Part shown: positions 1 to 7,222 of the stretch, one piece after another
Layout: every line of letters begins with the position of its first letter
How positions within the stretch are numbered: position 1 is the stretch's first letter
Origin: Lachnospiraceae bacterium UBA3643
Lineage (GTDB): Bacteria > Bacillota > Clostridia > Lachnospirales > Lachnospiraceae
Direction of reading: 5' to 3'
Assembly: GCA_002373855.1 (NCBI GenBank)
Contig: DFKO01000179.1
Span: 1-12,366, forward strand
Length of the DNA stretch: 12,366 bases
Position numbers and translations under genes: made by a program
The notes under the pieces: model-generated
Told to the model about the DNA's origin: nothing
Seen by the model: only the letters and a program-made list of their open reading frames with translations
Database searches by the model: none

Positions 1-596
1 AACTGGTAAGGTCCGTAGTTGTTTGAACAGTTGGTAATATTCGCAGGAAATTTATACGTATCCATGTATGCCTTTACGAGCATATCCGAGCTTGCCTTTG
101 AAGCTGAATATGGACTGTGGGGATCATACGGTGATGTTTCATAGAAAAATGCATTGTCATCATCAGGTAATGATCCGTACACTTCATCTGTTGATACATG
201 GAGAAACTTTTTACCTTCTTTGAATGTACCGTCAGGATTCTCCCACGCCTTTTTTGCACAGTTAAGCATAACTGCTGTACCGAGTACATTTGTCTCAACA
301 AAGACCTCAGGATTCTTAATACTCCTGTCCACATGGCTCTCTGCCGCAAAGTGAACGACTCTGTCTATGTCATTCTCGGCAAAGATCTTTTCAATCGCTT
401 CCTTGTCTCTGATGTCTGCTTTGACAAAAGTATAATTGTCTCTGTTTTCAACATCTCTCAGGTTCTCAAGGTTGCCCGCATATGTGAGGGCATCAACATT
501 AATGATGCGGATCTCATTATCATATTTTCCAAACATGTAATGAATGTAATTGGAACCGATAAATCCGGCGCCGCCGGTTACAAGATAAGTTCTCAT
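1..596 (-). CDS. rfbB: dTDP-glucose 4,6-dehydratase (partial, N-terminal 198 residues)
   Basis: This enzyme converts dTDP-glucose to dTDP-4-keto-6-deoxyglucose, the second step of dTDP-rhamnose synthesis for surface polysaccharides, in the cytoplasm. The translated minus strand begins MRTYLVTGGAGFIGSN, the NAD-binding Rossmann motif GxxGxxG of extended short-chain dehydrogenases. It continues with VVHFAAESHVDRSI, typical of this subfamily, and HVSTDEVYG, which carries the TDE residues next to the catalytic site. Further on, SPYSASKA contains the YxxxK catalytic pair, and the visible part ends in NCSNNYGPYQ. All these are hallmarks of RfbB/RmlB. The ATG at 594-596 has an AGGAG Shine-Dalgarno sequence about 7 nt upstream. 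The gene runs off the left edge, so roughly the C-terminal 40 percent is missing. It lies 20 nt downstream of the GH25 gene on the same strand, so the two are probably co-transcribed. The family assignment is confident; the pathway end product is inferred. Confidence 0.95.
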   Translation of the reverse strand, partial: MRTYLVTGGAGFIGSNYIHYMFGKYDNEIRIINVDALTYAGNLENLRDVENRDNYTFVKADIRDKEAIEKIFAENDIDRVVHFAAESHVDRSIKNPEVFVETNVLGTAVMLNCAKKAWENPDGTFKEGKKFLHVSTDEVYGSLPDDDNAFFYETSPYDPHSPYSASKASSDMLVKAYMDTYKFPANITNCSNNYGPYQ

Positions 597-616
597 TTTA
601 AATCTCCTGACCTTAA

Positions 617-3600
617 TTAATATCCCATGTAGGAAATATCCATATCAACATTTCCGCTGATACCGCCTACAGATCCCTTTGACGAATACTGCCACAAGTC
701 ATATCGTCCGTTGAGTGAAGGAGCCGATGCATACTGGGCAAGCCAGATGACATATCCGTTGAGTTCGCTGTAGTTAAGCTTGGCTCCAAACCACCACTTG
801 GATGCATATACACCTGCGGAATATCCGCTGTTTTTAACTGTCTGACAGAATGCCTTGCATACTGCGGTTCGCTGTGCCACAGAAAGATTCTCTGCTCTGG
901 CACCTGCGCCGCCGCTCTCCGTATCGATAAATATCGGATAAGAGATGCCGTACTCTTTTGCGGCTGCGATACATGCAGATGCTTCCTCAACTGCCTCGGC
1001 CTCGGTAATAGCCTGGGTAAAGAAGTACATACCGACTTTAAGGCCTGCTGCCTTGGCACCTGAAATATTGGTATCAAATTTTGTATCTTTATATATACCG
1101 CCTGCGGTTGATCCTCTGTAACCATATCTGATTATAGCAAAGTTGATACCGCTGTTCTTAACACTGGTCCAGTTGATATTGCCCTGCCATACAGATACGT
1201 CGATTCCGAGGATACCCGATGTATCAGTCTTAAGGACTCCTTCTGAAGTAAACTCGTACTTAACACCACTGATTACCTGGCTGCCTGTTACTTTATTGCC
1301 GTCTTTATCAAAGAAATATGTATTTCCGTCTATATTCTGCCAGCCTGTATACTTATAGCTTGTATTATACACTATATAGAAATCTGTTGCAGAATAATAA
1401 TCCGAGAATGTTGCTGTCCTGTAACCGTTTCCGTCTTTTACATAAACCTGCTTGCCATCATTGGTCTTAAGGGGCGAGGTTGTATCGGATGAGTAGTCTT
1501 TCTTTACATTTACCGTTACTGTAGCTGTCAGCGATGAATCCGGATAATCCGAACCATTGTAATATACCTGAACAGATCCGGGAGATTTCTCTGATGCAAC
1601 CTTACCTGTAACAACACCTGCCGTAGATACGGTAAATGCTGTTGTATTGGAAGGTACTGTAGACCACTTAAACTTGGACGCATCCGTGACCTTTGTACCG
1701 TCCGCCATGGTAGCGGTAACTGTGAGGGTAGCTGTCTTTCCGACGTTTACATCTACAGAAGACGGCGAAACCGTGAGCGATACTACTCCGGGAACCATTA
1801 CCGGACACTCAGCACTCTTGCCACCACATGTTGCCGTGATCTTGCAATTACCCGCTTTTAAAGCTTTGATGTTGCCCTGTGCATCGACTGTACAAATCTT
1901 GGTATCGGAAGATGCCCATGTACATTTTGAAGCATCTGTACTGGTTGTTCCGTCACTGTAAGTGATAGTTACCGTCAACTTTCCGGTGTAATTTTTATTA
2001 ATTGTTAATTTTGTTTCCTGTGATAATTTAACTGATGAAACAGTCACATCAGCTGCTTCTACAGTAAGAGCACATGTAGCTGTCTTGCCTTCACTGGTCG
2101 CTATGATATTACATGAACCGACTTTAACTGCTGTTACCTTGCCGGTTGCATCAACAGTTGCTATGGTGCTGTCAGATGACGACCATGTAACCGTTGCCCC
2201 TGTCTTGGTTGTACCATCGCCATTCTTTACTGTAGCTGTAAGGGTCTCTGCTCCGGCCACTTTAAGTGTCAGACTTGTTTTTGATACAGTCACCGTAACA
2301 TCTGCCGACGGAGACACACTTGGTGAGGGCGACGGGCTTTCGCTCGGTGAAGCTGACGGAGTAGGATCAGGGTTGGTACTCGGTTCCGGACTCGGATCAG
2401 GACTTGGTGATTCAGCCGGTTCTGTGCTCGGATCTGGACTTGACTCAGGTTCACTGCTCGGGTCCGTTGTCTCCGGATTGCCCTGATCTCTTGTAATAGT
2501 GGCAACCTTTGCATATCCGCTTGCCATGCATATTGAGTAGGGATTGTATGCCACGAGCACCTCATTAAATACATCAGTCTCTATCTTAGATGACTCGGGG
2601 CTCTTTATATCCGATTTGTCGATCTTTTTGTATCCGTCAGTTCCGTCAAGAGATGTTCTGGTTGATTCTACCCATTCTACAGTATCTGTAATGGTGGGAG
2701 TCTCCTCCTCAACCTCTTTTACAGCTGTATCTTCAACACCTGTTGCATTCTCGATGACTTCATCGGCCACATCGATCACAACATATTCAATCTCGCCTTT
2801 TACCGTTGCATAATCTGATTCAAAGATAAACGATATACCGTCGATACCGGTTACTTCTACAGTGTAATCGCCTGCTTTCAGATCGCTCTCATAGATAATT
2901 CCGTCTTTGTTTTCATCTTTAAACTCGTATACGTCTCCGTCTGTCTTGTGAGTGAGCTTAACCTCAAACTCTATATCCCTTACGAGCTTGTCATTTGCTG
3001 TATTGTAAAATTTAATTCTTAAATCTTTATCAATGGAGGTATATGTCAGCTTTACTTCATTACACTCCACATCTTCCTCTTCTTCAGGCTCTTCTACAGT
3101 CGCCGTGCTCATGTATGCCTTGGATGCGATGGCCTGGAGAGTATTTGCATCGGTCACTTTAAGGCTCGCATACTGGGCTCCCACGTTTGCAAGCATATTT
3201 TCTGCTTTTATCTTTGACGAATTAACAGTTGCTGCTATTACAACTATTCCTACGATAAGGATAAGGAGTGCTCCGGCGCCAATTCCGTACTCAGCAGGTC
3301 CGAGATTTGAAAAGAATCCCTTTATTTTCTCTAAGAAACCTGTTTTCTCTTCTTCCTCTTCCCCATCGTCGTCTTCTGACTCATCCTCGTAATCGTCCTC
3401 ATCATCAAGATCGGTAAATTCAAGATCCTGAGAGGCTGTTACTGCCGATGCAAAGACTATCTCGCCCTCATCGTTGTATACGACCTCCCTGTCCTTTGCA
3501 TCATAGAGGCGCATCACACCGTCTTCATCATAATCAATCCTGAAGCCGTCAGGGTTATACAGTGTATAATCACCGTTTTCGTCGTACACAGCCCTGTTGC

Positions 3601-4030
3601 CGTCTTCATCAAAGTAAAGTTCGTTGCCATCCTCATCAGTCTCGATCCTGAATCCGTTCTCATCATAATGAACGTCCCCGGCCGGTTCGCTCTCGATGAA
3701 ATCCGTCGTTTCATCCACGGTTTCCTCATCTGCACTTCCTACGGAGTAATCTTCCATGGAAGCAATGGCCTCATCAACCACATTGGAACCGATCAGTTCG
3801 ATTTCCTTGGTGTCAAATGAGTTTATCTCATCAGAAGGATCCGTCAGATCATCCTGACTTTTCCCCTCCACATCAAAAGCGTCCGCAAATTCAGACTCTT
3901 CCTCCTCGAAATCCACTTCATCGAGGTCTGTCTCATCCAGGTTCAGGATGTTCATGGTATCCTCTGAAATGGCATCTTCCGGGTTGTTAATTTTACTTAT
4001 TTTGTCAAAAAGGTTATTTTTCTTTTTCAA
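617..4030 (-). CDS. Membrane-anchored GH25 lysozyme-like protein with acidic N-terminal repeats, Big2 domains and wall-binding repeats
   Basis: The 1137-residue protein has a modular layout. Residues 1-230 are extremely rich in Asp/Glu and include a nonapeptide repeat array (122-193). A single transmembrane segment lies at about 248-270, preceded by lysines (FLEKIKGFF), which suggests N-inside, C-outside topology. Residues 276-520 are an unrecognised extracytoplasmic region. A Ser/Pro/Glu linker follows (about 525-576), then three bacterial Ig-like group 2 domains (about 577-660, 661-745, 748-843) and two choline-binding/glucan-binding-like repeats (about 894-934, WQNIDGNTYFF). The GH25 catalytic domain occupies 940-1135. 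GH25 hallmarks are present: GIDVSVWQG with D944, and FIDTES with D1036 and E1038 (the DxE pair). It is therefore likely an active N-acetylmuramidase acting on peptidoglycan outside the membrane. The start is TTG at 4028-4030, supported by GAGGAG 6 nt upstream and an in-frame TGA just before it. It is divergent from the Tad operon and upstream of rfbB. The length is unusual for GH25 enzymes, which are often 200-400 residues. Confidence 0.92.
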   Translation of the reverse strand: MKKKNNLFDKISKINNPEDAISEDTMNILNLDETDLDEVDFEEEESEFADAFDVEGKSQDDLTDPSDEINSFDTKEIELIGSNVVDEAIASMEDYSVGSADEETVDETTDFIESEPAGDVHYDENGFRIETDEDGNELYFDEDGNRAVYDENGDYTLYNPDGFRIDYDEDGVMRLYDAKDREVVYNDEGEIVFASAVTASQDLEFTDLDDEDDYEDESEDDDGEEEEEKTGFLEKIKGFFSNLGPAEYGIGAGALLILIVGIVVIAATVNSSKIKAENMLANVGAQYASLKVTDANTLQAIASKAYMSTATVEEPEEEEDVECNEVKLTYTSIDKDLRIKFYNTANDKLVRDIEFEVKLTHKTDGDVYEFKDENKDGIIYESDLKAGDYTVEVTGIDGISFIFESDYATVKGEIEYVVIDVADEVIENATGVEDTAVKEVEEETPTITDTVEWVESTRTSLDGTDGYKKIDKSDIKSPESSKIETDVFNEVLVAYNPYSICMASGYAKVATITRDQGNPETTDPSSEPESSPDPSTEPAESPSPDPSPEPSTNPDPTPSASPSESPSPSPSVSPSADVTVTVSKTSLTLKVAGAETLTATVKNGDGTTKTGATVTWSSSDSTIATVDATGKVTAVKVGSCNIIATSEGKTATCALTVEAADVTVSSVKLSQETKLTINKNYTGKLTVTITYSDGTTSTDASKCTWASSDTKICTVDAQGNIKALKAGNCKITATCGGKSAECPVMVPGVVSLTVSPSSVDVNVGKTATLTVTATMADGTKVTDASKFKWSTVPSNTTAFTVSTAGVVTGKVASEKSPGSVQVYYNGSDYPDSSLTATVTVNVKKDYSSDTTSPLKTNDGKQVYVKDGNGYRTATFSDYYSATDFYIVYNTSYKYTGWQNIDGNTYFFDKDGNKVTGSQVISGVKYEFTSEGVLKTDTSGILGIDVSVWQGNINWTSVKNSGINFAIIRYGYRGSTAGGIYKDTKFDTNISGAKAAGLKVGMYFFTQAITEAEAVEEASACIAAAKEYGISYPIFIDTESGGAGARAENLSVAQRTAVCKAFCQTVKNSGYSAGVYASKWWFGAKLNYSELNGYVIWLAQYASAPSLNGRYDLWQYSSKGSVGGISGNVDMDISYMGY
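2303..2458 (-). repeat. Ser/Pro/Glu-rich linker-coding low-complexity repeat in the GH25 gene
   Basis: This stretch encodes residues of about 525-576, made almost only of Ser, Pro, Glu, Asp and Thr in short alternating units such as SPSPDPSPEPS. It separates the unrecognised extracytoplasmic region from the first Ig-like domain and probably acts as an extended stalk or wall-spanning spacer. The DNA is internally repetitive (related 12-18 nt units), so its length may vary between strains. The same repetitiveness produces long spurious open frames on the opposite strand. Confidence 0.8.
3452..3667 (-). repeat. Eight tandem 9-residue acidic repeats (consensus [Y/F]DE[D/N]Gxxxx)
   Basis: Within the GH25 protein, residues 122-193 read as eight consecutive nonapeptides. 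Glycine falls at 126, 135, 144, 153, 162, 171 and 189, and Asp replaces it at 180. An aromatic residue opens seven of the eight units (Tyr or Phe at 122, 140, 149, 158, 167, 176, 185); Thr131 opens the second. Each unit is 27 nt, and the array has no length changes. It lies on the predicted cytoplasmic side of the single membrane segment. The function is unknown. The DxDG-like spacing would allow Ca2+ binding or a beta-hairpin solenoid, but that is speculation. Confidence 0.85.
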
Positions 4031-4088
4031 ATCAAACTCCTCTTGTCATATAAGACACTGTTCTTCCCCCAACAGTTCAAAAAATGTT

Positions 4089-4111
4089 ATGTAACCCATA
4101 ATCCGTTACAT
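4089..4111. promoter_or_regulatory. Inverted repeat ATGTAAC-N9-GTTACAT over the predicted start site (operator candidate)
   Basis: Perfect 7-nt arms lie at 4089-4095 and 4105-4111 and are separated by nine bases. The repeat spans the predicted transcription start of the GH25 gene and touches its -10 hexamer. An extra GTTA half-site at 4086-4089 adjoins the left arm, forming GTTATGTAAC. The geometry fits a dimeric repressor site of about 23 bp. I cannot assign a regulator family. Confidence 0.45.
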
Positions 4112-4138
4112 TATATCATAAAAACATGATATTTTACA
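4110..4138 (-). promoter_or_regulatory. Probable sigma-A-type promoter of the GH25-rfbB transcript
   Basis: On the minus strand a perfect TATAAT (-10, at 4110-4115) is preceded by TG one base upstream (TGA-TATAAT, extended -10). A weak -35, TGTAAA, sits 17 nt further upstream (4133-4138). Transcription would start near 4103, giving an untranslated leader of about 70 nt before the TTG start. The -35 matches only three of six consensus positions, and the spacer and -10 region are covered by two inverted repeats, which suggests control by a DNA-binding protein. Confidence 0.6.
4113..4132. promoter_or_regulatory. Inverted repeat ATATCAT-N6-ATGATAT in the GH25 promoter spacer (operator candidate)
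   Basis: Perfect 7-nt arms lie at 4113-4119 and 4126-4132 around the spacer AAAAAC. The repeat fills the space between the predicted -35 and -10 elements of the minus-strand promoter. It could be a regulator site or, because it is AT-rich, a chance palindrome. Its immediate proximity to the second inverted repeat at 4089-4111 makes regulation more plausible. Confidence 0.4.
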
Positions 4139-4200
4139 CACCATAATTATTTATGTAAACACGCCCCAAAAATTCCTTAAAATAATTTTTCCAAAACCCA

Positions 4201-4229
4201 TTGACAAATTATTTTTATCGTGATAGTTT
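4201..4229 (+). promoter_or_regulatory. Candidate promoter of the Tad operon
   Basis: A perfect TTGACA (4201-4206) is followed after 17 nt by TAGTTT (4224-4229), a poor -10 that has an upstream TG one base away (extended -10). If it is used, transcription starts near 4236 and leaves a leader of about 147 nt before tadV. The weak -10 hexamer could mean activator dependence. The region downstream (about 4326-4366) is T-rich and could also hold other start sites. Confidence 0.4.
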
Positions 4230-4261
4230 GATTTCACAAGTGAGGAAGACGACAGTCTGAT

Positions 4262-4319
4262 TTAATTCCGAATTTATCGTTTTCGTTCGAATGCGATAAT
4301 CCCCCATTTAAAGAATTAA
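4262..4319 (+). promoter_or_regulatory. Possible structured leader upstream of tadV (nested inverted repeats)
   Basis: Outer arms TTAATTC (4262-4268) and GAATTAA (4313-4319) enclose inner arms TTATCG (4274-4279) and CGATAA (4294-4299), with a 14-nt loop containing the palindrome TTCGAA. It lies between the candidate promoter and the tadV ribosome binding site. Arms are short and AT-rich, so a chance origin is possible. I looked for the conserved core of the c-di-GMP-I and c-di-GMP-II riboswitches and did not see it. Confidence 0.3.
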
Positions 4320-4382
4320 TTCACTACTTTTTGTTATTATTTTTTATACATTTCTTTTTGTTTTTTGCGAAAGGATTGTTAT

Positions 4383-4937
4383 ATGGTTTATTACCTTTAT
4401 GGATTACTATTTATCGCGGTAGTCATAGATTATCGCACCTATAAAATTCCAAATTGTCTGATTTTTGCGGGCCTGATGGCAGCAATGATGTACCATGGGA
4501 TGGGATCCGGACCACCGGGCATCGCAAAAGTTATATCAGATGCTTTACTGACATTCTTTATAACATTTCCCCTGTTCGTCATTAAAGCTCTGGGCGCAGG
4601 TGACTGCAAGCTGTTTGGCGTGATAGCTGCATTTACCTCATTTACAATCACACTGAAAATTATATTCGCATCACTCATTGGCGGAGTGATGATCGGAATA
4701 ATAAAAATCTTTTTTGAAAAGATCTTAAAAAATCGTACACCCGTTGTTTCCCGGGTAAATTCAATTAATTACAACAAAATATCGGAAAGACTAAAAAAAC
4801 TTATTCCCACTTCTATCTATTGCCTTGTTATGCCGTTTTATTCAAAAATATCGTCTCTTTTCGGGAAAAACGGATTTCACGTAACACATTTTTCTATGGC
4901 AATGCTTATCGGAACATTTACAGTTATCGGATTTTAA
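4383..4937 (+). CDS. tadV: Prepilin peptidase, A24 family (TadV/CpaA type)
   Basis: This polytopic membrane aspartyl protease cleaves the leader peptides of Flp pilin and pseudopilins at the cytoplasmic face. The 184-residue protein is short, as is usual for TadV, and lacks the methyltransferase domain of PilD. The two catalytic aspartates are visible: D16 in VVIDYRTYKIPN and D74 in the GAGD motif (G71-D74). Several hydrophobic segments follow, ending in a hydrophobic C-terminus. The ATG at 4383 was chosen because AAAGGA lies 7 nt upstream; an in-frame TTG at 4365 is possible but would have only a T-rich run before it. It is the first gene of the operon, 19 nt ahead of tadZ. Its likely substrates are the G|xxxxE proteins encoded downstream. 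Confidence 0.9.
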   Translation: MVYYLYGLLFIAVVIDYRTYKIPNCLIFAGLMAAMMYHGMGSGPPGIAKVISDALLTFFITFPLFVIKALGAGDCKLFGVIAAFTSFTITLKIIFASLIGGVMIGIIKIFFEKILKNRTPVVSRVNSINYNKISERLKKLIPTSIYCLVMPFYSKISSLFGKNGFHVTHFSMAMLIGTFTVIGF

Positions 4938-4956
4938 AAAAACCGGAGGTTATTTT

Positions 4957-6000
4957 TTGAACAGAAAGATTCTCGCATTGTGCGATAAAGACAATCGATA
5001 TACATGCAGACTTCAGGAATATCTTGAAGAAAAAGAATCATTCCCTTTTTCTGTATCTGTCTACAGCGATATAGAATCACTCAGCAAAGATGTCAAAAGG
5101 GGGCTCATTAGCGGAGCTCTCATCAATGATGGAATGCTGACGGACAGCCATGAAGAAATCGAGAATATCATTAACTGCGAAAATGTCATGCTGATGATTT
5201 TGGGTACAGGGGCACTTAAATGGGGAAGGGCACCAATTATCCGAAAATACCGGTCCGGAGAAACCATTCGAAGAGAAATCCTCGTATGTTTTTCCGACTA
5301 TAAATCGAGAAGCGAAAAGGAAGGACTGATCATGGATTCATCACCTTCTGTGGCCGGCCACAGGGAAACAAAGGTGATCAGTGCCTACACGCCAATCGGC
5401 CGAAGCCTGCAGTCCTCCTTTTCAATTCTGCTTGGACAGCTATTATCAAAAAAATATCCTGTCCTCTATCTGTCACTCGAGCCGTTTTCATATCTGCATG
5501 AATACACAGACAGAGATGGCGGAAACGATATCACAGATCTTATCTACTACATGAGAAGCAATCATGACAGGCTGATACTGCGACTGGAAAGTATGACAGA
5601 AAACATCGGCGGACTCGACTGCATTCCTCCCGCAAGGATTTTTTCAGATCTCCAGGAGGTCTCAGGTCAGGACTGGGTCGAACTCATAAAAACTCTCTCA
5701 GACTGCGGGCTGTATGAATACCTGATACTCGATCTGTCTGATGCTGTTAATTCACTGCCGGATATTTTAAGAGAATCTCATCTGATATACACAATAACAC
5801 GGCCTGACACTGTCGCAAAATCAAAGCTGATGGTATACGAAGATTCATTAAAAAATATGGAATATGAAGATGTTATGAATAAAACAAGAAAACTTGAATT
5901 TCCTTTTTTTAAAAAATTACCTTCAGACCCTTCATCGCTGATCGAAAGTGATATGACAGGCTATGTCAGGGAACTGATATCGGAGGATTTTTATGACTGA
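4957..6000 (+). CDS. tadZ: TadZ/CpaE-like pilus localisation ATPase-like protein with degenerate P-loop
   Basis: TadZ proteins place the Tad machine at specific cell sites and belong to the ParA/MinD superfamily. This 347-residue protein has an N-terminal region (about 1-115) resembling an atypical receiver domain (MNRKILALCDKD, then a beta-alpha pattern). A C-terminal ParA-like domain (about 138-340) follows. In place of the deviant Walker A KGGxGKT(T/S) it reads TPIGRSLQSS (145-154), lacking the P-loop lysines. A Walker B-like strand YLILDLSD (255-262) is present. From memory, related Lachnospiraceae TadZ proteins show a similar GR[SC] P-loop. The start is TTG at 4957, supported by GGAGG 7 nt upstream. 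The 3' end overlaps tadA by 8 nt. The assignment rests on position in the operon plus fold motifs; the localisation role is inferred from the family. Confidence 0.82.
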   Translation: MNRKILALCDKDNRYTCRLQEYLEEKESFPFSVSVYSDIESLSKDVKRGLISGALINDGMLTDSHEEIENIINCENVMLMILGTGALKWGRAPIIRKYRSGETIRREILVCFSDYKSRSEKEGLIMDSSPSVAGHRETKVISAYTPIGRSLQSSFSILLGQLLSKKYPVLYLSLEPFSYLHEYTDRDGGNDITDLIYYMRSNHDRLILRLESMTENIGGLDCIPPARIFSDLQEVSGQDWVELIKTLSDCGLYEYLILDLSDAVNSLPDILRESHLIYTITRPDTVAKSKLMVYEDSLKNMEYEDVMNKTRKLEFPFFKKLPSDPSSLIESDMTGYVRELISEDFYD

Positions 6001-7222
6001 TATCAACGAAACAAAAACATTATTAAAAAAACAGATTATGGACGAGATTGATCTGACAAGGGAAAGCACAGACGAAGAAATCAGGGAACTGATCGATGCG
6101 GCAGTTTTATCTTTTTCATCCAGAAACAGATTATCTCTCCCTCAGAAAACAAGTCTGTCAAAAGAACTTTTTTATGCAATCAGACGTCTGGACATACTTG
6201 AGGAGCTTACGGAAGACCCGCTTGTCACGGAGATCATGATAAACGGCAGGGACAATATTTTTATCGAGCGAAAAGGACATCTGTATAAATGGGAAAAATC
6301 TTTTGAATCATCCGAAAAACTCCTTGATGTCATTCAACAGATTGTTGCCGGCTGTAACAGGATTGTAAACGAGAGTAATCCGATAGTTGACGCAAGATTA
6401 AAAAACGGGTCAAGAGTAAATATCGTACTGCCCCCTGTTGCATTAAACGGTCCGATAGTAACCATTCGAAGATTTCCCGATAAACCAATTCAGATGGATG
6501 ATCTGAAAAGATTCGGTGCAATAACAGATGAAGCTGTTTGTTTTCTCGAAAAACTGGTCCGTTCAAAATATAACATCATTATCAGCGGAGGAACAGGCTC
6601 AGGCAAAACAACCTTCCTGAATGCTTTATCGAATTATATTCCAAAGGACGAGCGGATCATCACGATTGAAGATTCTGCAGAACTTCAGATCATCGGTGTA
6701 GAAAATCTCGTACGACTTGAAACACGAAATGCAAACGTGGAAGGTTGCAGTGAAATATCAATAAGAGACCTGATCAAATCATCTCTGCGTATGAGGCCTG
6801 ACAGGATAATAGTCGGTGAAGTCCGTGGACCGGAGGCAATAGATATGGTTCAGGCTCTTAACACGGGACACGACGGTTCCCTGTCGACAGGTCACGCCAA
6901 TTCAGCCTCGGATATGCTGGCAAGACTTGAAACCATGATACTCATGGGCATGGACCTGCCTATCCAGGCTATAAGAGGCCAGCTTGCCAGCGGTATCGAT
7001 ATCATCGTTCATCTCGGACGGCTGAGGGATAAATCAAGAAAAGTTCTTCAGATAGTAGAAATACTGTCTCTGAACCAAAACAATATTGAAACAAATATTC
7101 TCTATGAATTTGAAGAGGAATGCGAAGACAGTGACGGCAGAATTATCGGAACACTTAAAAAGAAAAACGAAATACAAAACATCTCAAAGCTCAGGGCCGC
7201 AGGAATCAGCTCTGCTTACTGA
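5993..7222 (+). CDS. tadA: Tad secretion ATPase TadA/CpaF
   Basis: This type II/IV secretion family hexameric ATPase drives Flp pilus polymerisation at the cytoplasmic membrane. The 409-residue protein has an N-terminal domain (about 1-115), then the linker region with [16 protein letters not shown]. The Walker A motif GGTGSGKTT is at 199-207 (K205), the Asp-box ITIEDSAEL at 223-231, and Walker [10 protein letters not shown] at 271-279 (E276). The His-box around [13 protein letters not shown] (292-304) is also intact. All catalytic elements are present, so it should be active. The ATG at 5993 has GGAGG 6 nt upstream and overlaps the tadZ stop by 8 nt, indicating translational coupling. It is followed directly by tadB. 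Confidence 0.97.
   Translation: MTDINETKTLLKKQIMDEIDLTRESTDEEIRELIDAAVLSFSSRNRLSLPQKTSLSKELFYAIRRLDILEELTEDPLVTEIMINGRDNIFIERKGHLYKWEKSFESSEKLLDVIQQIVAGCNRIVNESNPIVDARLKNGSRVNIVLPPVALNGPIVTIRRFPDKPIQMDDLKRFGAITDEAVCFLEKLVRSKYNIIISGGTGSGKTTFLNALSNYIPKDERIITIEDSAELQIIGVENLVRLETRNANVEGCSEISIRDLIKSSLRMRPDRIIVGEVRGPEAIDMVQALNTGHDGSLSTGHANSASDMLARLETMILMGMDLPIQAIRGQLASGIDIIVHLGRLRDKSRKVLQIVEILSLNQNNIETNILYEFEEECEDSDGRIIGTLKKKNEIQNISKLRAAGISSAY

Noticed and set aside
198..620. 140-residue open frame on the plus strand
   Set aside because: It lies opposite rfbB, whose dehydratase motifs are unmistakable, and its translation shows no domain features or good ribosome binding site.
2085..2486. Long plus-strand frame rich in Gly, Ser, Leu
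   Set aside because: It is the complement of the Ser/Pro linker and Ig-like coding region of the GH25 gene; its low-complexity composition is a by-product of the repeats there.
3033..3392. Plus-strand frame with Ser-rich tail
   Set aside because: It is a shadow of the acidic (GAN/GAR codon) region of the GH25 gene, with no start signal.
4231..4382. c-di-GMP riboswitch upstream of the Tad operon
   Set aside because: Expected in principle for a clostridial pilus locus, but the conserved cores of neither c-di-GMP class can be found by eye.
4365..4382. TTG start for tadV six codons upstream
   Set aside because: The ATG at 4383 has a well-placed AAAGGA, while the TTG is preceded only by a T-rich run.
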